Shown here: positions 1 through 11,872 of the stretch, in pieces
Layout: the number at the start of each line of letters is the position of its first letter
Numbering within the stretch: position 1 is the stretch's first letter
NCBI RefSeq assembly: GCF_023078275.1
Contig: NC_062978.1
Span: 10,306,585 to 10,370,584, forward strand
Direction of reading: 5' to 3'
Length of the DNA: 64,000 bases
DNA from: Leguminivora glycinivorella
Lineage: Eukaryota > Arthropoda > Insecta > Lepidoptera > Tortricidae
Program-made: the position numbers and the translations under genes
Notes under the pieces: model-generated
What the model saw: only the letters and a program-made list of their open reading frames with translations
Told to the model about the DNA's origin: nothing
Databases searched by the model: none

Positions 1-1215
1 ATATGTGTGAGTGATCACGGTTCTTTTTGAGACTAAACGCCCCGAGGCGTCCAATTTGCAGAAAAAGAATCCCACAAACACAGTGTTACCCGCTCGAGAT
101 CACACCGCGCACTATTTGAATTTTCTCCTAGGGAGGGTGGAATCAATTTAAATTTTAACTCACACTTAATACACTCCCTTGTTTGGTGTCTAAGTGGTGT
201 GTTCGGGGCACCCTCTGTTTGGAACGAATATTAGGTTTGGAAGACAACATGACCGGCAATTCGGAACAAACATTGGTTCTTTTGATCGTCTTCAGATATT
301 TTAAAGCTGTGTAAATATTTTATGACTAGCCAGAAATAATGAAACAAGTGCTTCGAAATCTTCCAATAAAACTTGTAACAATTAGGGAACTTAAAAAAAA
401 TTAAATCATTTATTTACATGAACCACATAGACACTAAGACTAAACAAAAAAATATCACAGCTATATGTCTAAAATACGGTATATTATCATGAGTTTAAAA
501 TATGTCACCACTATGTCACCCTATAGCGTGGACATCAAGGAAAATGTATGTAATTTTTGGTTCTTTTAAGTAACCATTTGCAGGCGCTGTTTCTTTCTTC
601 GTACCATGTTTTCTATCCTCTTAGGTACTTTTATCTATTTTATATTATAACTGATATCAGACGTTGAGCAGGCCGCCAAATGATTTATTTTATTAACGAC
701 TAAGAGCCTTGTCGCTAAATTTTCTAAATAGTCCTATGTTTATGTATAGTATGCCTTTAACGGCTTTAACTTCACATAAATGTCCCGCCATGGTTGAATT
801 CAAGCTGTTTAAAACAAGACAAAACTTATTTAAATTGTTATGCATTACATTCGCAGTCCGTATGAGATCTTGGCATCGTCCAAATGGATATAGTAAATTC
901 AGCGAACATACTTCGCTTGGCTCAAGCCCATTCTCATTTTCCTAGATGACCCTGGAGTAAATAAATCTGGTCTGGATGTAATGAAAATGCCGGGCTAGAA
1001 TACAATAAACAGAACTTAATACCTACTAAAATTGTCGGGGTTGGCTTAAGTATACCATCTATGATTCATTATAAATAGCCTTTGAATAAATACTTAGTTT
1101 GAATATTATTAATATTTACTATCCAGAAAAGTTGTTTTGTTTGATAAATTGAATGATTCAATAGATAGAAATTAATTTACTATTTATAGCATTTACTGAC
1201 ACATACGGGAACAGG
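1..1215. other. AT-rich sequence, nothing recognised
   Basis: AT-rich DNA with only short chance reading frames; no coding pattern, tRNA or familiar repeat was seen. Confidence 0.5.
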
Positions 1216-1365
1216 CCCCGTAGCCGAATGGCATTTCTCCGACGCCAAACGAAAGCGATACGCCGCTGGCTCTGTCACGCCAATACGCAAGCGCGATAGA
1301 GATAGATATCTACTAGCGCTTCGTTTCGTGAGCGTTTCGTGAGCGATTGTGCCATTCGGCTAGCC
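1216..1365. mobile_element. Fold-back MITE, family A copy 1
   Basis: The left end has ccccgtagccgaatggca (from 1216) and the right end has gccattcggcta (from 1351), inverted with respect to each other. The interior contains the block cgatagagatagata shared with the copies at 57020, 59415 and (shortened) 61889. It is non-coding. The right outer end has diverged, so the target duplication is not visible here. Classing it as a non-autonomous DNA transposon is inference from the terminal inverted repeats and copy number. Confidence 0.7.
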
Positions 1366-2838
1366 ACCCTGAAAAGAAAACACTTTGTTTTAATTTTTTT
1401 ACAAAAGTTTATACCTACTCATATCAAAAACTGAAACTGTATCCAGTCTTCACGTTTATCTTTTTTTGAACAATGACCAGTGTTTAATAATAGTTCATAC
1501 ATTTATCGTTAAACAACAGTAGTATTTAAGTGTATAAACTAGCAAAAACACGAGTGATGAGTAAAAAGACCAGACACCCTTATTCGTATTGACCTCTCAG
1601 TCTTCTCAATGCAAACGAGTTAATTCTCATATTGAATTGGCAATAGCTACGCCTGCATTCGGCCTGAAGGCCTGGCTTGAATGCAGCCTGCAATTGCCTC
1701 AGTTTAGCATAATACGGTGATACCATTACGGCACAAAAGACATCCGACCTAAAGTCAGGAGCGTACAATAAATAAACGCTTTTCTAGAAAAACGTCGGAA
1801 ATGAAAGCAGAGTAATTCTGTTTAAAGTGTTTATAATTTATAATCGATTGCAAAAATATGTTATAATTTGTAGTCGAGTTTGGTCTTCGTTGTTCTGTGA
1901 ATCCTCCCTTTCTAAAATCAATGTGTGAGCCATAAGGTTAATTTTGTAAAAGGTTAGTATATCATCTTCATAGTGTTTTTATGTACGTACTTACCTAGGA
2001 TAAGTGGCATTTGTAGGTCTCTAATCTTGTAAATCTCTAATCTTAAATAATAAATCAAGACACTTTAGAAGTAATAGGATAAAATCTACAAAGTTTACAG
2101 TGTCGATGCAAAAAAAAAACTTGAACAATAGTTACTTGTTTTACAAGAGAGAAAAGTTAGTGTTTAACCGCACGTGACAATATTTTGAGCTGAACATTTT
2201 CAGCTCCATCCTCATTCACGAAACACACAGTCTAAAGTATGCTTTCAAAATTCGGCCCACTGTATTGCAAGCGAGGAATTTTTTATTTAATTTTCTCAGG
2301 AAGCAGTGACTGCATTATGCGATAATTTATTAACGCATATTTAGAATAAGCAGTGAATGAATTAGAATATTTTACTTTGTAACAGATAAAGTTTTACTGT
2401 GGTTTTCGTACGTTTAAAGATCCTGCATAATTTGAATATTTAGAAATTATAATTCAAAATTGTTATCTAATTAAAAACCAAGTACATAATAATATAATAC
2501 CAACATAGGTAAAAGACCCTCCGTATAGGTCAATAGTCAAAGATTTAAATAGAAAAAAATGTTTGAATAATAAAGGCTTTAACAAATTAGAAAAGAAAAA
2601 ACGTTTTTTCCAGACTCATAAGATAAACAGAGTCACAAGTTAAAATACAATTATTAATCCTAAAGAATATTTCTCAGAAGTTAATGGGTACTTACCTGCC
2701 GTGTACAGGTGCTCAAGTATTTATTTAGATTCGGGCACAGATGGAAATAATGTCGTGGGTGTACGGCTATACTGGCTATCATTCTTTTATTATGATAATA
2801 AAGTCTTAAGTTTTTAAGCACACAACTTAAGAGACTGT
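1366..2838. other. AT-rich sequence, nothing recognised
   Basis: No supported gene or repeat. Short frames such as 1580-1768 lack any family signature. Confidence 0.5.
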
Positions 2839-2844
2839 GGACGG

Positions 2845-2883
2845 CACACTGGAACCCGCCCATACATTGCTGTGCTCAAAACT
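2845..2883 (+). repeat. Transib left terminal repeat, 23-RSS-like
   Basis: Begins CACACTG (compare the RSS heptamer CACAGTG). A spacer of 23 bases is followed by CTCAAAACT, partly resembling the nonamer ACAAAAACC (5 of 9 by my count). Confidence 0.65.
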
Positions 2884-3010
2884 ACAAAAAGTAAAATTAA
2901 GCAAAAAAAGTACCATTCTGCATTCGTAATGTCAAGTAGTGCTTATAATAATTATTATTTACATTATATTTGTATAAAAAAAAATATATTCCTATGATGA
3001 AGGTACATAC

Positions 3011-3334
3011 CTATTCATCGATAAACATATCGACAGCTTCCGGGTGAAATATTTTTGTATTCATAATTGGCAGAGGTCGTATGCTGGTGATGAGGGGATC
3101 AGAGGAAACCAAGAGCCTATTAAAAACATCCGTCATGTTGTCGATTCTGGAAGTTTTACGACTAAATCTCTCTCGATAGTTTTTAAAATCCTTATTCCTC
3201 GCTTCCTGGGCCTCTTCACTTAAATTGCCTATTGGAATCAGGTGCTCAGATATTATTGCGTCTCCATGAATAAGGATTTTATGAACAGTAGGTGTCATAC
3301 GACACCACGGGTACAGGTCTACATATTATTATAT
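3011..3334 (-). pseudogene. Transib/RAG1-like transposase, C-terminal remnant
   Basis: The minus-strand frame is open from just after a stop near 3335 down to a stop at 3011; the first ATG is at 3298 and gives 95 residues. It carries the block TVHKILIHGDAII, then IGNLSEEAQEARNKDF, YRERFSRKTSRIDNMTDVF and LLVSSDPLI. This order (HK-L-H--II, IG--SE---E--NK-F, R----R, M-DV, TS/SS) matches the C-terminal catalytic region of Transib transposases and vertebrate RAG1 as I know them, where the third acidic catalytic residue lies in the SE...E..NK block. The N-terminal part with the first two catalytic Asp residues is absent, so it cannot act alone. Its position just inside the left terminal repeat supports the reading. 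The alignment was made by eye. Confidence 0.75.
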
Positions 3335-3969
3335 ATTCTCGTCGTTGAAGTAAAATTGAATCGCTTTTCTCATCTGAAACCGTCGAAATGAATAGAAATA
3401 ACCTTAGGGTAAAATATTACGCACTAAATCATTGTTTTAGTGCGAAAACGTTACATTTTCGCTACAGTAAAAACGCCTGATCAAATAGTCAGAGCAAAAA
3501 ATTTTGTCCGTTTTCGAAAAACGGACAACATCTTTTGCTTTCGAATAAAGAATAATAATAACGACCAATTTTTTAGCTATCGTGCCTAAAAAGTATCAAA
3601 AGATGTTAACCATTATCGGAATTATGACCATTTTTATTAAATTACAATATAAGTTACTATTGTCCAAATATCACAAACACAATAGTGTTTTTAGAATATA
3701 AAATACGTAAAACGTAATCAACATGCCTTGTCCAAGATAAGACATTGCGGATTTTGAGTTATTATTACTGCTATAACTTGAAACAAGTCTATTTAATAAT
3801 CGATGCTAATTACCACTGAACGTGACATATGAAATCTTAGACCTTTAACATAATGCAACTACGTAATGACAACTGATAATGAAGGTATTTTGCTGCAATG
3901 AGGTACAATACTTCCCTGGTCATACATTTATTTCAATTTCAGTACAAAATACCCACAATTGCTAAGTTG

Positions 3970-4008
3970 AGTTTTGAACACAGCAATGTATGGGCGGGTT
4001 CCAGTGTG
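3970..4008 (-). repeat. Transib right terminal repeat, 23-RSS-like
   Basis: On the minus strand it reads CACACTG, the same 23-base spacer, then TTCAAAACT. Both ends therefore have the 23-type layout. Confidence 0.65.
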
Positions 4009-4120
4009 GGACGGTGCGGTGGAGTGTGAAAATAAAGGTTCCTTCTTGATACGAACCCCTAAAAATTTAATGGCTATTCACTGGAGAAGAATATTATGAA
4101 AGAAATAAACTGATTTGTAG

Positions 4121-4262
4121 AACTATCCGGCCTAGTGGACTGCCTGCTAAGCTGATGAGCCTGGGTTCAAATCCAGGCCAAAATTTATTTTATTTTATTT
4201 TATTTATTTGAGTGATGTTGATGACCACAGATATTCGATACATAGGAAAGTCAATTAGACAT
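4121..4262 (+). mobile_element. tRNA-derived SINE, plus-strand copy
   Basis: The head holds an A-box-like cctagtggac (4131-4140) and a B-box ggttcaaatcc (4164-4174) within a T-arm-like inverted pair (cctggg/ccagg). An ATTTT-rich tract and the block atttatttgagtgatg...accacagatattcg follow, matching a SINE body I know as common in Lepidoptera. The acceptor stem is not intact, so it is not a functional tRNA gene. Confidence 0.65.
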
Positions 4263-4305
4263 TAAAAAAAAGCTTCTTTTTTTTTACCCAAACTGACTAA
4301 GATTT

Positions 4306-4488
4306 ACATACAGTAGGTACCTAAGCTGCAGAAGGCATGAGGTATAAATATGTAGGCAATGTAAACATATTTAAAATATTTTATAATACTTACGTAATAA
4401 CCCTCAAACACTCGGGGACAAAATATTTGTAGTCATTACACAAATGTCCTTACCGGGACTCAAACCCAAGATCCAGTTGGCGTAAATA
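4306..4488 (-). mobile_element. tRNA-derived SINE, minus-strand copy
   Basis: On the minus strand it has the B-box-like gggtttgagtccc (complement of 4455-4467) followed by ggtaaggacatttgtgtaat and an acaaatatt block. This is the same SINE body as at 4121-4262, in the opposite orientation. The distal boundary is approximate. Confidence 0.6.
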
Positions 4489-5019
4489 TATTTTCTAATT
4501 CAAACATCTTAATAGTTTCATTACATAGATTTAAAGACGTACTGTGCCTAAAGGCAGAGATAGAAACACTTAATTTAAATGTTGGAAATAGCTACATCTG
4601 CCAGAGGTTGTAGCGCTCGTTTTCTATCTGATCATTCCATTTATCTGCGCGATCTAGCGACATGGAACACTACTTCGCAGGTGCTCGTGTGAATCGCCCA
4701 AGGATACATTAACGAAGTGTTTTACTAGTTGACAAGATAGGATAGTACTGTCAGTAATAAAACTGCCACAGGTATATTGAGCCTATCGGATCTATGAATA
4801 AAATGAATTTAAAATGTTACAAAATAAAAACAATACCGATTATAACTTGAAACCTGATGGAGCATCGGTCGCATAGCTATCATTCAAATGGCTACGGATG
4901 TCCAAATTGTCCAACAGTGCATGCTGCTTAGACTATGTTTTGATCAAAAACTGTCAATGTAAGTCATGTTCAATATCTTTCTCCATAATCAACAGGGTCG
5001 TGAACAGTGAACACGCTTG
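4489..5019. other. Sequence with nothing recognised
   Basis: No supported gene or familiar repeat. Confidence 0.45.
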
Positions 5020-5086
5020 TGAACAGAGGTTGCTGAAGACGAGGCTCGAACTTATAAATGCCCTTTCCACCTCTGGCTTCCCTTAA
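5020..5086 (+). pseudogene. LINE ORF2 3' coding end, remnant
   Basis: The frame ends LINALSTSGFP followed by TAA. This parallels LVKALCTSGVS plus stop at 51436-51512, and both are followed by related acaaca/actacaacac sequence. The shared ending looks like the last residues of a non-LTR retrotransposon polymerase. The frame further upstream has decayed. Confidence 0.4.
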
Positions 5087-5148
5087 CACAACAATAACAG
5101 TATGGTTGTGTAAACATGTTATTGACCCTTCGTCGGCGTCGATATTTG

Positions 5149-5413
5149 CGTCACTTAACTTCAAACTTGGGTAAATCCATTCTGTTTTAAGGTTGAGTAT
5201 TACTTATAAAAATTATAATATGGTCTGAAAGATAATGAACCTTACAGCAGAATGGATTTACCCTTTGAAGTTAACTTCAAACTCGGGTAAATCCATTCTG
5301 CCATAAGGTTGATTATTTTTATTTACCTAATCAACCTTAAAGCAGAATTTTATAAGTAATTATACTCAATCTTAAAACAGAATGGATTTACCCAAGTTTG
5401 AAGTTGAGCGACA
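5149..5413. mobile_element. Compound palindromic element with four inverted arms
   Basis: The arm cttcaaactTgggtaaatcc or its complement occurs four times: about 5156-5184 (forward), 5250-5274 (reverse), 5273-5300 (forward) and 5378-5406 (reverse). The outermost arms pair over roughly 60 bases (through ttaaggttgagta...ttacttataaaa). The middle two form a head-to-head palindrome centred near gaagttaacttc. This fits one MITE inserted in, or fused tail to tail with, a sister copy. No coding sequence. Confidence 0.7.
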
Positions 5414-6514
5414 CATTTAATATCTTCTGCCACTGTCCAGTAAACTTTCTTAATTTAAATAGGTACCAGGTTTTCTATCCAGATTAAACCACAACGAACT
5501 CAAAAAAGGCCAGGGTAAAATATTTCTTTTATTGCATGCAAAAATATAGTGCTGTAGCCGCAAGCAAGACAAAAAGAGTTTAATTAGCGGTCGAAAGAAA
5601 TCTGCTACTTTTTAGAGACTGAAAAGTTTGCCTTTTGAGTTTTTTGACTGACTTAATAGAGACGAAAGCTTTAAAAGTTAAGCTCATTTGAAGATTTTGT
5701 TCTTTATTTTAGATCGTAGGTGTAGTAGATAGATTAGGTATGATGATTTAATTAACTGTGAAATGTACTGTTATTTTTAATTATTAGAATTACCTTTTAC
5801 TTACCCCGTCAGTGGGAAGCCATTTAAGCTATCAATAATTAATTTCTGTTATTTTTAGTTAAAACATTTAAAGCGAAATTATGAAACCCAGTTATGATGA
5901 AAGCCAGTTCTAATACAACTTGACTTGTTCATTCACTAAATTTTAGTTTTCCGGCATTGGTAAAACTATACTGCAACATAAGGCTCGAATGGCTCGATGT
6001 TTTACCAAATTATTTATTTTATTTTAGTTGCCAAAAGTTTGAAAATAAAGTTAGTCTTAACTCTCTTCGCTTTACTTCATTCGGACAGATAAATCAATTC
6101 AATGGCGTAGCCATTTTGCGTAATTGAGTCTTCTATAGAGTTCAATCGAGAGGTAGATTACAAATTTTAATGAACTCGGGGAAGTCACCTTAACTGATGC
6201 AATAAATTCAAGGGGTTCTCTCTTATTAATGAAAAATTGGTAAAACTGATTTGTGCTCGATATCACTGGTACGATATAAAACTTTGAATTGTTTGAAAAC
6301 CTTTATATAAATTAATAGGTGACTAAATGTTAAACCAAAAACATTTAGGAATTTTAAATTTAAAATATCGGCTTGATTCAAACGTAAATCTACATGAAAA
6401 ATTGTCGTTATGGATCAAGTATATCGTCAATTTCGGAAATAATTTTACTTCCATGATAATCGTCGCATCGCTTGACACTGGTTTATGTACGAGTATCATA
6501 TCAAAGTAAAGTAC
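5414..6514. other. AT-rich sequence, nothing recognised
   Basis: No supported feature. The two opposed short frames at 6323-6562 overlap each other and show no family motif. Confidence 0.5.
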
Positions 6515-6752
6515 ATACATACAATCACGCCTGTATCCCATAAAGGAGTAAGCAGAACACATGAAACTACTAAAGCTTCAGTGCCACTCTTGGCAAATAA
6601 GGGGTTGAAATAAAACGAAACTGTGACATTGCAGTGACAGGTTGCCAGCCTCTCGCCTACGCCACAATTTAACCCATATCCCACAGTCGCCTTCTACGAC
6701 ACCCACGGGAAGAAAGGGGTGATGAAATTCTTAACCCGTCACCACACAGGCA
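6515..6752. repeat. Dispersed repeat (cacgcctgtatcccataaag block)
   Basis: Contains cacgcctgtatcccataaag, gtgccactcttggcaaataa and cacccacgggaagaaagggg in an order I recognise from many lepidopteran intergenic regions. It is non-coding and may be a LINE 3' region or a SINE body. Boundaries are approximate. Confidence 0.55.
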
Positions 6753-7789
6753 AAGTAAAGTATCTTAAAAACATTATTCAAATACGGCTGTACACATCAA
6801 CATCAACCACAAAATGAAACACGTCTAACCAAATCGAATACGTATTCAGGATCATTCCTTAACAAGTTTAACGTAGAATATGACGTCTAATCCAGCGTGT
6901 CTTTGACAGAGTCCGGCCAATCATTTCGGCATCTATAGACGGTTCGATCTCAATTGCTAAGTCGAAATGATTGGGCTGCACGCTGTCCGGTGCATGCCGA
7001 GCAGCTTGTTGGCCTAGTTATCCTGCTGACTAGCTTTCAACGTCTCGACGCAATGGATCGAAAATCACTCAAGTTTGAAGATATAATATGTGTAAGAATG
7101 ATGTGCCCCTAGTATTCATACTATACAGGGATGGAGTTGATGAAAATTAACATATAAAATAATGTTTCTCGCTATTTGTGCAATTTCTTGCGGAATGTTT
7201 TTCAAGACCAGAATGTTAATTAAATTGAAGGCGTAAAGGCGCCAATTTTTGACCGAGTACGTCGAGCCAGACAGGTGTTTGATCAAAAATTAGGACCTTG
7301 TTATACAACTTGTATGTTTTTTCCACAATCTGTAAATTCCAATTTTTATTAATACGAAATCGAGGGAAAGATAGAAGCATAGAAGACCTTCTATGCCCTA
7401 TTTCTCGTAGAAGCATGGGATCTGGTAACTACTAGTAGTACCTAAACAAAAAGTAAGAATTCTATGTGACTGATAAGTGAAAAATGGCAGCAAATCATGT
7501 TTTATGTCCAATAAAATAACCTCCAGTTAACATTCCGACCCGCCTCAAAAGTCAAACAAATCAAGCAAAGCACTTAAGAAGCCAGGCCAGCTTCTTTCCC
7601 TGAAGACTTACAAACTTTAAATTGTTCTAAACTTGTAACGATTTCGATTTTTCTAACTTTTCCCACTAATGCAATTGGGTGTGATGAAACTTATTCATTT
7701 CGATTAGGGTGGATGAAAGTTTTTTTTTTCTAATAAGAAGTTACTTTTTTCATGAAATAAAACTATGGAAACGGATTAAATCGCGTATA
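6753..7789. other. Mostly unrecognised; one short palindrome
   Basis: A 13-base arm ccaatcatttcgg (about 6917) is complemented near 6961-6974, with ggc-rich flanks. Nothing else was identified. Confidence 0.4.
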
Positions 7790-7870
7790 ATGAATATAAA
7801 ATTCATCCCGACGTTTCGAACTCTTTACAGCGTTCGTGGTCAACGGGTGACTGAGGAAAAATTACATTGT
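7790..7870. repeat. Dispersed repeat (cgacgtttcgaactctttac block)
   Basis: Matches from memory a short block frequent in lepidopteran genomes, including gttcgtggtcaacgggtgac. Non-coding. Confidence 0.45.
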
Positions 7871-9989
7871 GCAAAAGCTATATAGAAATATTAGCGAACC
7901 ATGACCACAAATAATATAGATTTTTAAGGCAGGTTCACACATTATTAATAAAGCTAGTTATACAATATTCAAAAAAATACCATTACTATATTAAAAAACC
8001 GAACCGAACCGAAGACAATATTAAGTTACTTTTCTACTAAAATTATTTTGTTACAAGCAGAAACGTCTGCATCATTTACCGCTAATATTTTCTCGCATGG
8101 TAAAAAATGTTAACTTATGTTCTATTCAGGGACAAAATTTGTTTGGCACACGTCCCATGAAATCCTCGCTTTTAGCATATTAGCAGCGATTAGACAACTT
8201 TACTTACTTCAAACTTTTTCGTTTGTCCAATATTACGCATTTGATCCAATCCCCTTATTTAATTTTCAGATTTGGTCCTGAAGGCATAATTCACCCGAGT
8301 CCAGGGCAGAAGGCCGCAAGCCGCATCCACAGCGGGATGTTTCAATTTAACTTTTTGCGGCGGCCGCTCGCAGAAGTTCCCGGCTCAAAAAGCATTGTTA
8401 TTACATTCAAGTGACAAAGGTTGAACGAGATTTTTTACCAGAGTGCGGCTAAACCAACGTTATTGTAATGGTTTGCTTTGTGAAACACTTTTTAGAGGCT
8501 TTAGTGACAAATACAATATCTACCTACTCTGCACTACCGCTTTCCAATAAAACACAGTTTTGAAGTCAATACTTAGTGAATCACATCATACTTAATTATG
8601 TGTTTTGATGCATAAGGCATTGTATTGACAACCATACAGATGATTTAAAAAAAGGATTCAAAAATGTCGTTTAACCTAATAACACTGAATGCCTGGTTTA
8701 CCTGTGATTGACATGTAATTATTTTCCAGCACTTTTGAGCACATCTAAACGTAATTGTTCCATAATGAAATGTATATTTTTAAGCCCTGATAGACAAGTA
8801 ACTTAATTTCTCTCTTTCATTGACACCCCTTTTAATTGAGATCGCAGTTCGATTAGCTTCGTTAAGCCCAAGTTGAAATCTAGTTAGCATCGTTATCTGC
8901 TTGCCTGATAGAGCAAGGTTAAAAATAAAATTAAAACTACCAAAGTATCTGTGTCTTAATTTAACTCCCCTATTTGAGAGCCTACGTGTACTGCTTAAAT
9001 AGTTAACATTGCAGTCTTTATATATTACCTTATCTCAAAGAGGCATATCTGTAGTCACACTTTGCCATCACTTGAAAATGTTAGCAATCAGAACATACAA
9101 TACATATAAATTGGTTCCGCTAACACGGAAAATTCCTTCAGGGATCATTAAAACGGCGCGCAAACTCTCATGCGATTTTAGATACATTTTCTACTATTGA
9201 GGTAACATCGATATTAATATTGTAGATTACTACAAGTAGACTAGAGTTCTCGAATATAGAGTAAGACTAGTTATTTTTTGGTGTTGCTTAATTAATTATA
9301 TGTCCATGCCCAGTCTTGTTGGTTGCAATGTATATCGACGTCGATCATCATCTTCATAATTTTAACTTTTAATCACGCTCTTAATTGACGAGACGCAAGC
9401 TTTTCTGATCTTTTCATGCTGATGGACTACGATTTTCACACACATCAGGGTGCAATTATTTTCGTTTTGACCGACGAGACTAGGTCTAGTAGACTAGTCT
9501 AGTAGACATAGATATAGCTATTGACAAGCAAGAATTTCTCCACAAAATCAAACGTACAAAATTTCTGTAATATCCGCACACCCGGACGCCATTTACACTT
9601 TAGTTGCAACAAAGCAATTCAACAGAATGTTTAGTTAAACAATACTCTGGTTAACACAATTTGCTCTAATGTAGCGAGGGAAAACAGAACCGAACTGGTT
9701 TAGCAATCGTCGCCGCAAAGCAATCTAAACTTTTGAAGCAATATGGCGGAACGTGTTGCTTAAATTCTACGCTATCTGGGGCAATCATATCTGACTTTAA
9801 TTTTCGCAGACTGGGAATTGTCTTTGAAAAATAAATAGTCGTAGGTGTTTTTGTTAGTCTTGTCAATGGCGCATTGTAGCTAGTGTACTAATCTCTACTC
9901 ATCAAATTCTGCGTAGATTAATATGTAGCTGCTGATGACTGCTAATGTTGCCAATAAAATAATTCAAGTCTTTGCAGCAGATCATGGTT
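7871..9989. other. Mostly unrecognised sequence
   Basis: About 9150-9195 resembles half of the MITE at 22020-22174 (gcgcgcaaactctcatgcga...ttttaga.acatt). Otherwise no gene or repeat is supported. Confidence 0.4.
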
Positions 9990-10096
9990 CCAATTTTATC
10001 ACTTATCCACGTGGATAAGACATCTGTCACTCTCACACTGACATACTTGATAGAACGTGACGGATTCTTTATCCACATAGATAAATGATGAAATTG
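9990..10096 (+). mobile_element. MITE family B copy 1
   Basis: Starts caattttatcacttatccac and ends with a decayed complement (gataaatgatgaaattg). The interior, including gacatctgtcactct and cactgacatact, matches the complement of 61197-61304, so this is a second copy of one family in opposite orientation. Confidence 0.7.
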
Positions 10097-10486
10097 CAAG
10101 CGTAATTGGCAGGCAGGACATCACCAGTCATCACATCTCGACTTGAAGATTCTCAAAAACTTATGTGTAAATGCTAAAGTTCCAACACAGAAAATATTCA
10201 ATTATAGTTATTTGTTAAAATTTCATTTACATAGGCAACTTATGTATAAGATAAGTAAACCGCTTTTAAATTTTAAGCTCGGTCTTTCTCAGTTTGTATT
10301 ACGTGACTCAACTTTGCCATTGTCGATTAAGAACTCATCAAAACGTCCACAAATCATCGAAACGTCATATTCAACACAAATCACGTTTCTCTTTAACGAA
10401 CAAACGAACTGGCATCCATCACGACGTAGGCTGTGTTTTAACTAAATTATTTCCTAATTCTGGGCACAATTTCCGCACTAACTGTA
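10097..10486. other. Sequence with nothing recognised
   Basis: Overlapping short frames in this interval have no recognisable family and run into the adjacent MITE. Confidence 0.4.
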
Positions 10487-10617
10487 TTAACACTTTCGCT
10501 ACCAAGAACCCGACTGTCGGGTACACCGCTCGTAGAAGCGTAGCCGATTACATGGGTTTCCCCGTATGTAGCGAAAATGTCGTAGCGCCGCGTAGAGCCC
10601 GGTTTCGAAAGTGTTAA
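10487..10617. mobile_element. MITE with TTAA ends (piggyBac-type candidate)
   Basis: Bounded by TTAACACTTTCG (10487-10498) and its exact complement CGAAAGTGTTAA (10606-10617). TTAA at both edges is the target duplication made by piggyBac-group transposases, so the inferred terminal repeat starts CACTTTCG. The interior contains short palindromes such as gaacccgac-tgtcgggtac. Non-coding and 131 bp including both TTAA. Confidence 0.6.
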
Positions 10618-11872
10618 GCGCTGGGGAAATTTTCGATCACACTCGCGGCGGATTAAGGGAATGCTAAGCCGTAGAAGATTATAGCGAGACAGGTGGAGTC
10701 TTGAAGGTATAGGTACTCCATAGATGTATAGTTAGATCAAGTTGAGTTAGCAATTAAGTTTTATCCCCGTGCCCCGCATGTACAAGTGTTAAGTAAACAT
10801 CACAATTTCATACAAGTTTGTCGTTTAAAATAACGTTTGCATCGTCGGGGCAGCAAAAACCCTGCAAACTTATATAGTTTAGTATGACTTAATACCACAT
10901 TATCTACTGGGTTTGTGGGTTAAATAATTTAACTGTAGTCGGTTCTGTAATTGAAACCTGTTACAACCTAACCTGAACAATGTTTTTAACATATTTTCTC
11001 AGGGAAAACAAACGAAAATCCAATAATATTTAGCATGTTCTTGTAAGCTCTCGACGTATTTATTGCATTAGAATGCTTACCAGGGTTTTACCACGATTTC
11101 AACTTGTAAACCGCATTTTGTAAGCAAAATTAATTCAATGAGTTAATTAGATAATCAGTAATTTGCTTTGTTACATATTTTTGTGCTGTACTTGATGTTA
11201 TTTGTTATCTAGGTCGATATTTTATAAAACTGTAACTGTGTTGTTTCTAACTTGAGAACAATTAAATAAAATTGTTTTAACTTGTTGTAAGACTAACACC
11301 AAAATATTTTTATTTTAAAAAGTGACCATTGACATACAATATTTAACATATTGCGTTTTTATCTAAAAGAGCGACTATATCAAAAGAAATAAATATGTAA
11401 CACTTTCAGATATGGAGTAGTTATTTTTAAGAACAGTTTCAGTAGGTGGTTTAAATACTTTAATTCAAAGATACCAAAAACCCTTTACCTCTAACAAGAA
11501 AAAGCATAAAAGTTAATGTTGCGTTCAGGAAACCTTTTTAGATAAACAATGGAAGTTTTTCTTTCTTTAGCTAACATTAGGCGAAGAAAACACATCAGTC
11601 ACTTCAGCCTTACTACCCTTTCAGCCATATTAAAAGGGTTTAAATGTATTAGGTACTTGTTTATAAAGTATTTTCAATGTGTATTATTTACATAGCCTAT
11701 CACAGGAGTAAAAAAATTAACTTCAGAATACACAGTCAAAGAAACTCGAAATGATTCGAAGCAAAAGGACGTAACTCCATGAAACTGAACTACCTACTAG
11801 AGAAACCTAGCGAACGGAAGGCATTTCATCCTCTATTCTCTTTCCCTTGAAATCAAGAGTGAACAGGCATCT
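10618..11872. other. AT-rich sequence, nothing recognised
   Basis: No supported feature. Confidence 0.5.

Larger units (their letters stand above)
2845..4008 (-). mobile_element. Transib-like DNA transposon, internally deleted
   Basis: Perfect or near-perfect 38-bp terminal inverted repeats bound a 1164-bp element: cacactggaacccgcccata... on the left (2845-2882) and its complement on the right (3971-4008), with one difference at the internal C/T site. The hexamer ggacgg directly abuts both ends (2839-2844, 4009-4014) and is probably the target duplication. Transib elements usually make GC-rich 5-bp duplications, so six is one more than canonical. The minus strand encodes the C-terminal piece of a Transib/RAG1-type transposase ending about 165 bp from the left terminus, the expected place for its 3' end. 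Autonomous Transibs are about 3-4 kb, so most of the gene has been lost. It would need a transposase supplied elsewhere. Confidence 0.75.

Noticed and set aside
4121..4180. Functional tRNA gene
   Set aside because: The A and B boxes are present but there is no closed acceptor stem, and the tail matches a SINE body.
10143..10617. Overlapping 100- and 107-codon frames
   Set aside because: Two frames overlap and the longer runs through the terminal repeat of a MITE.
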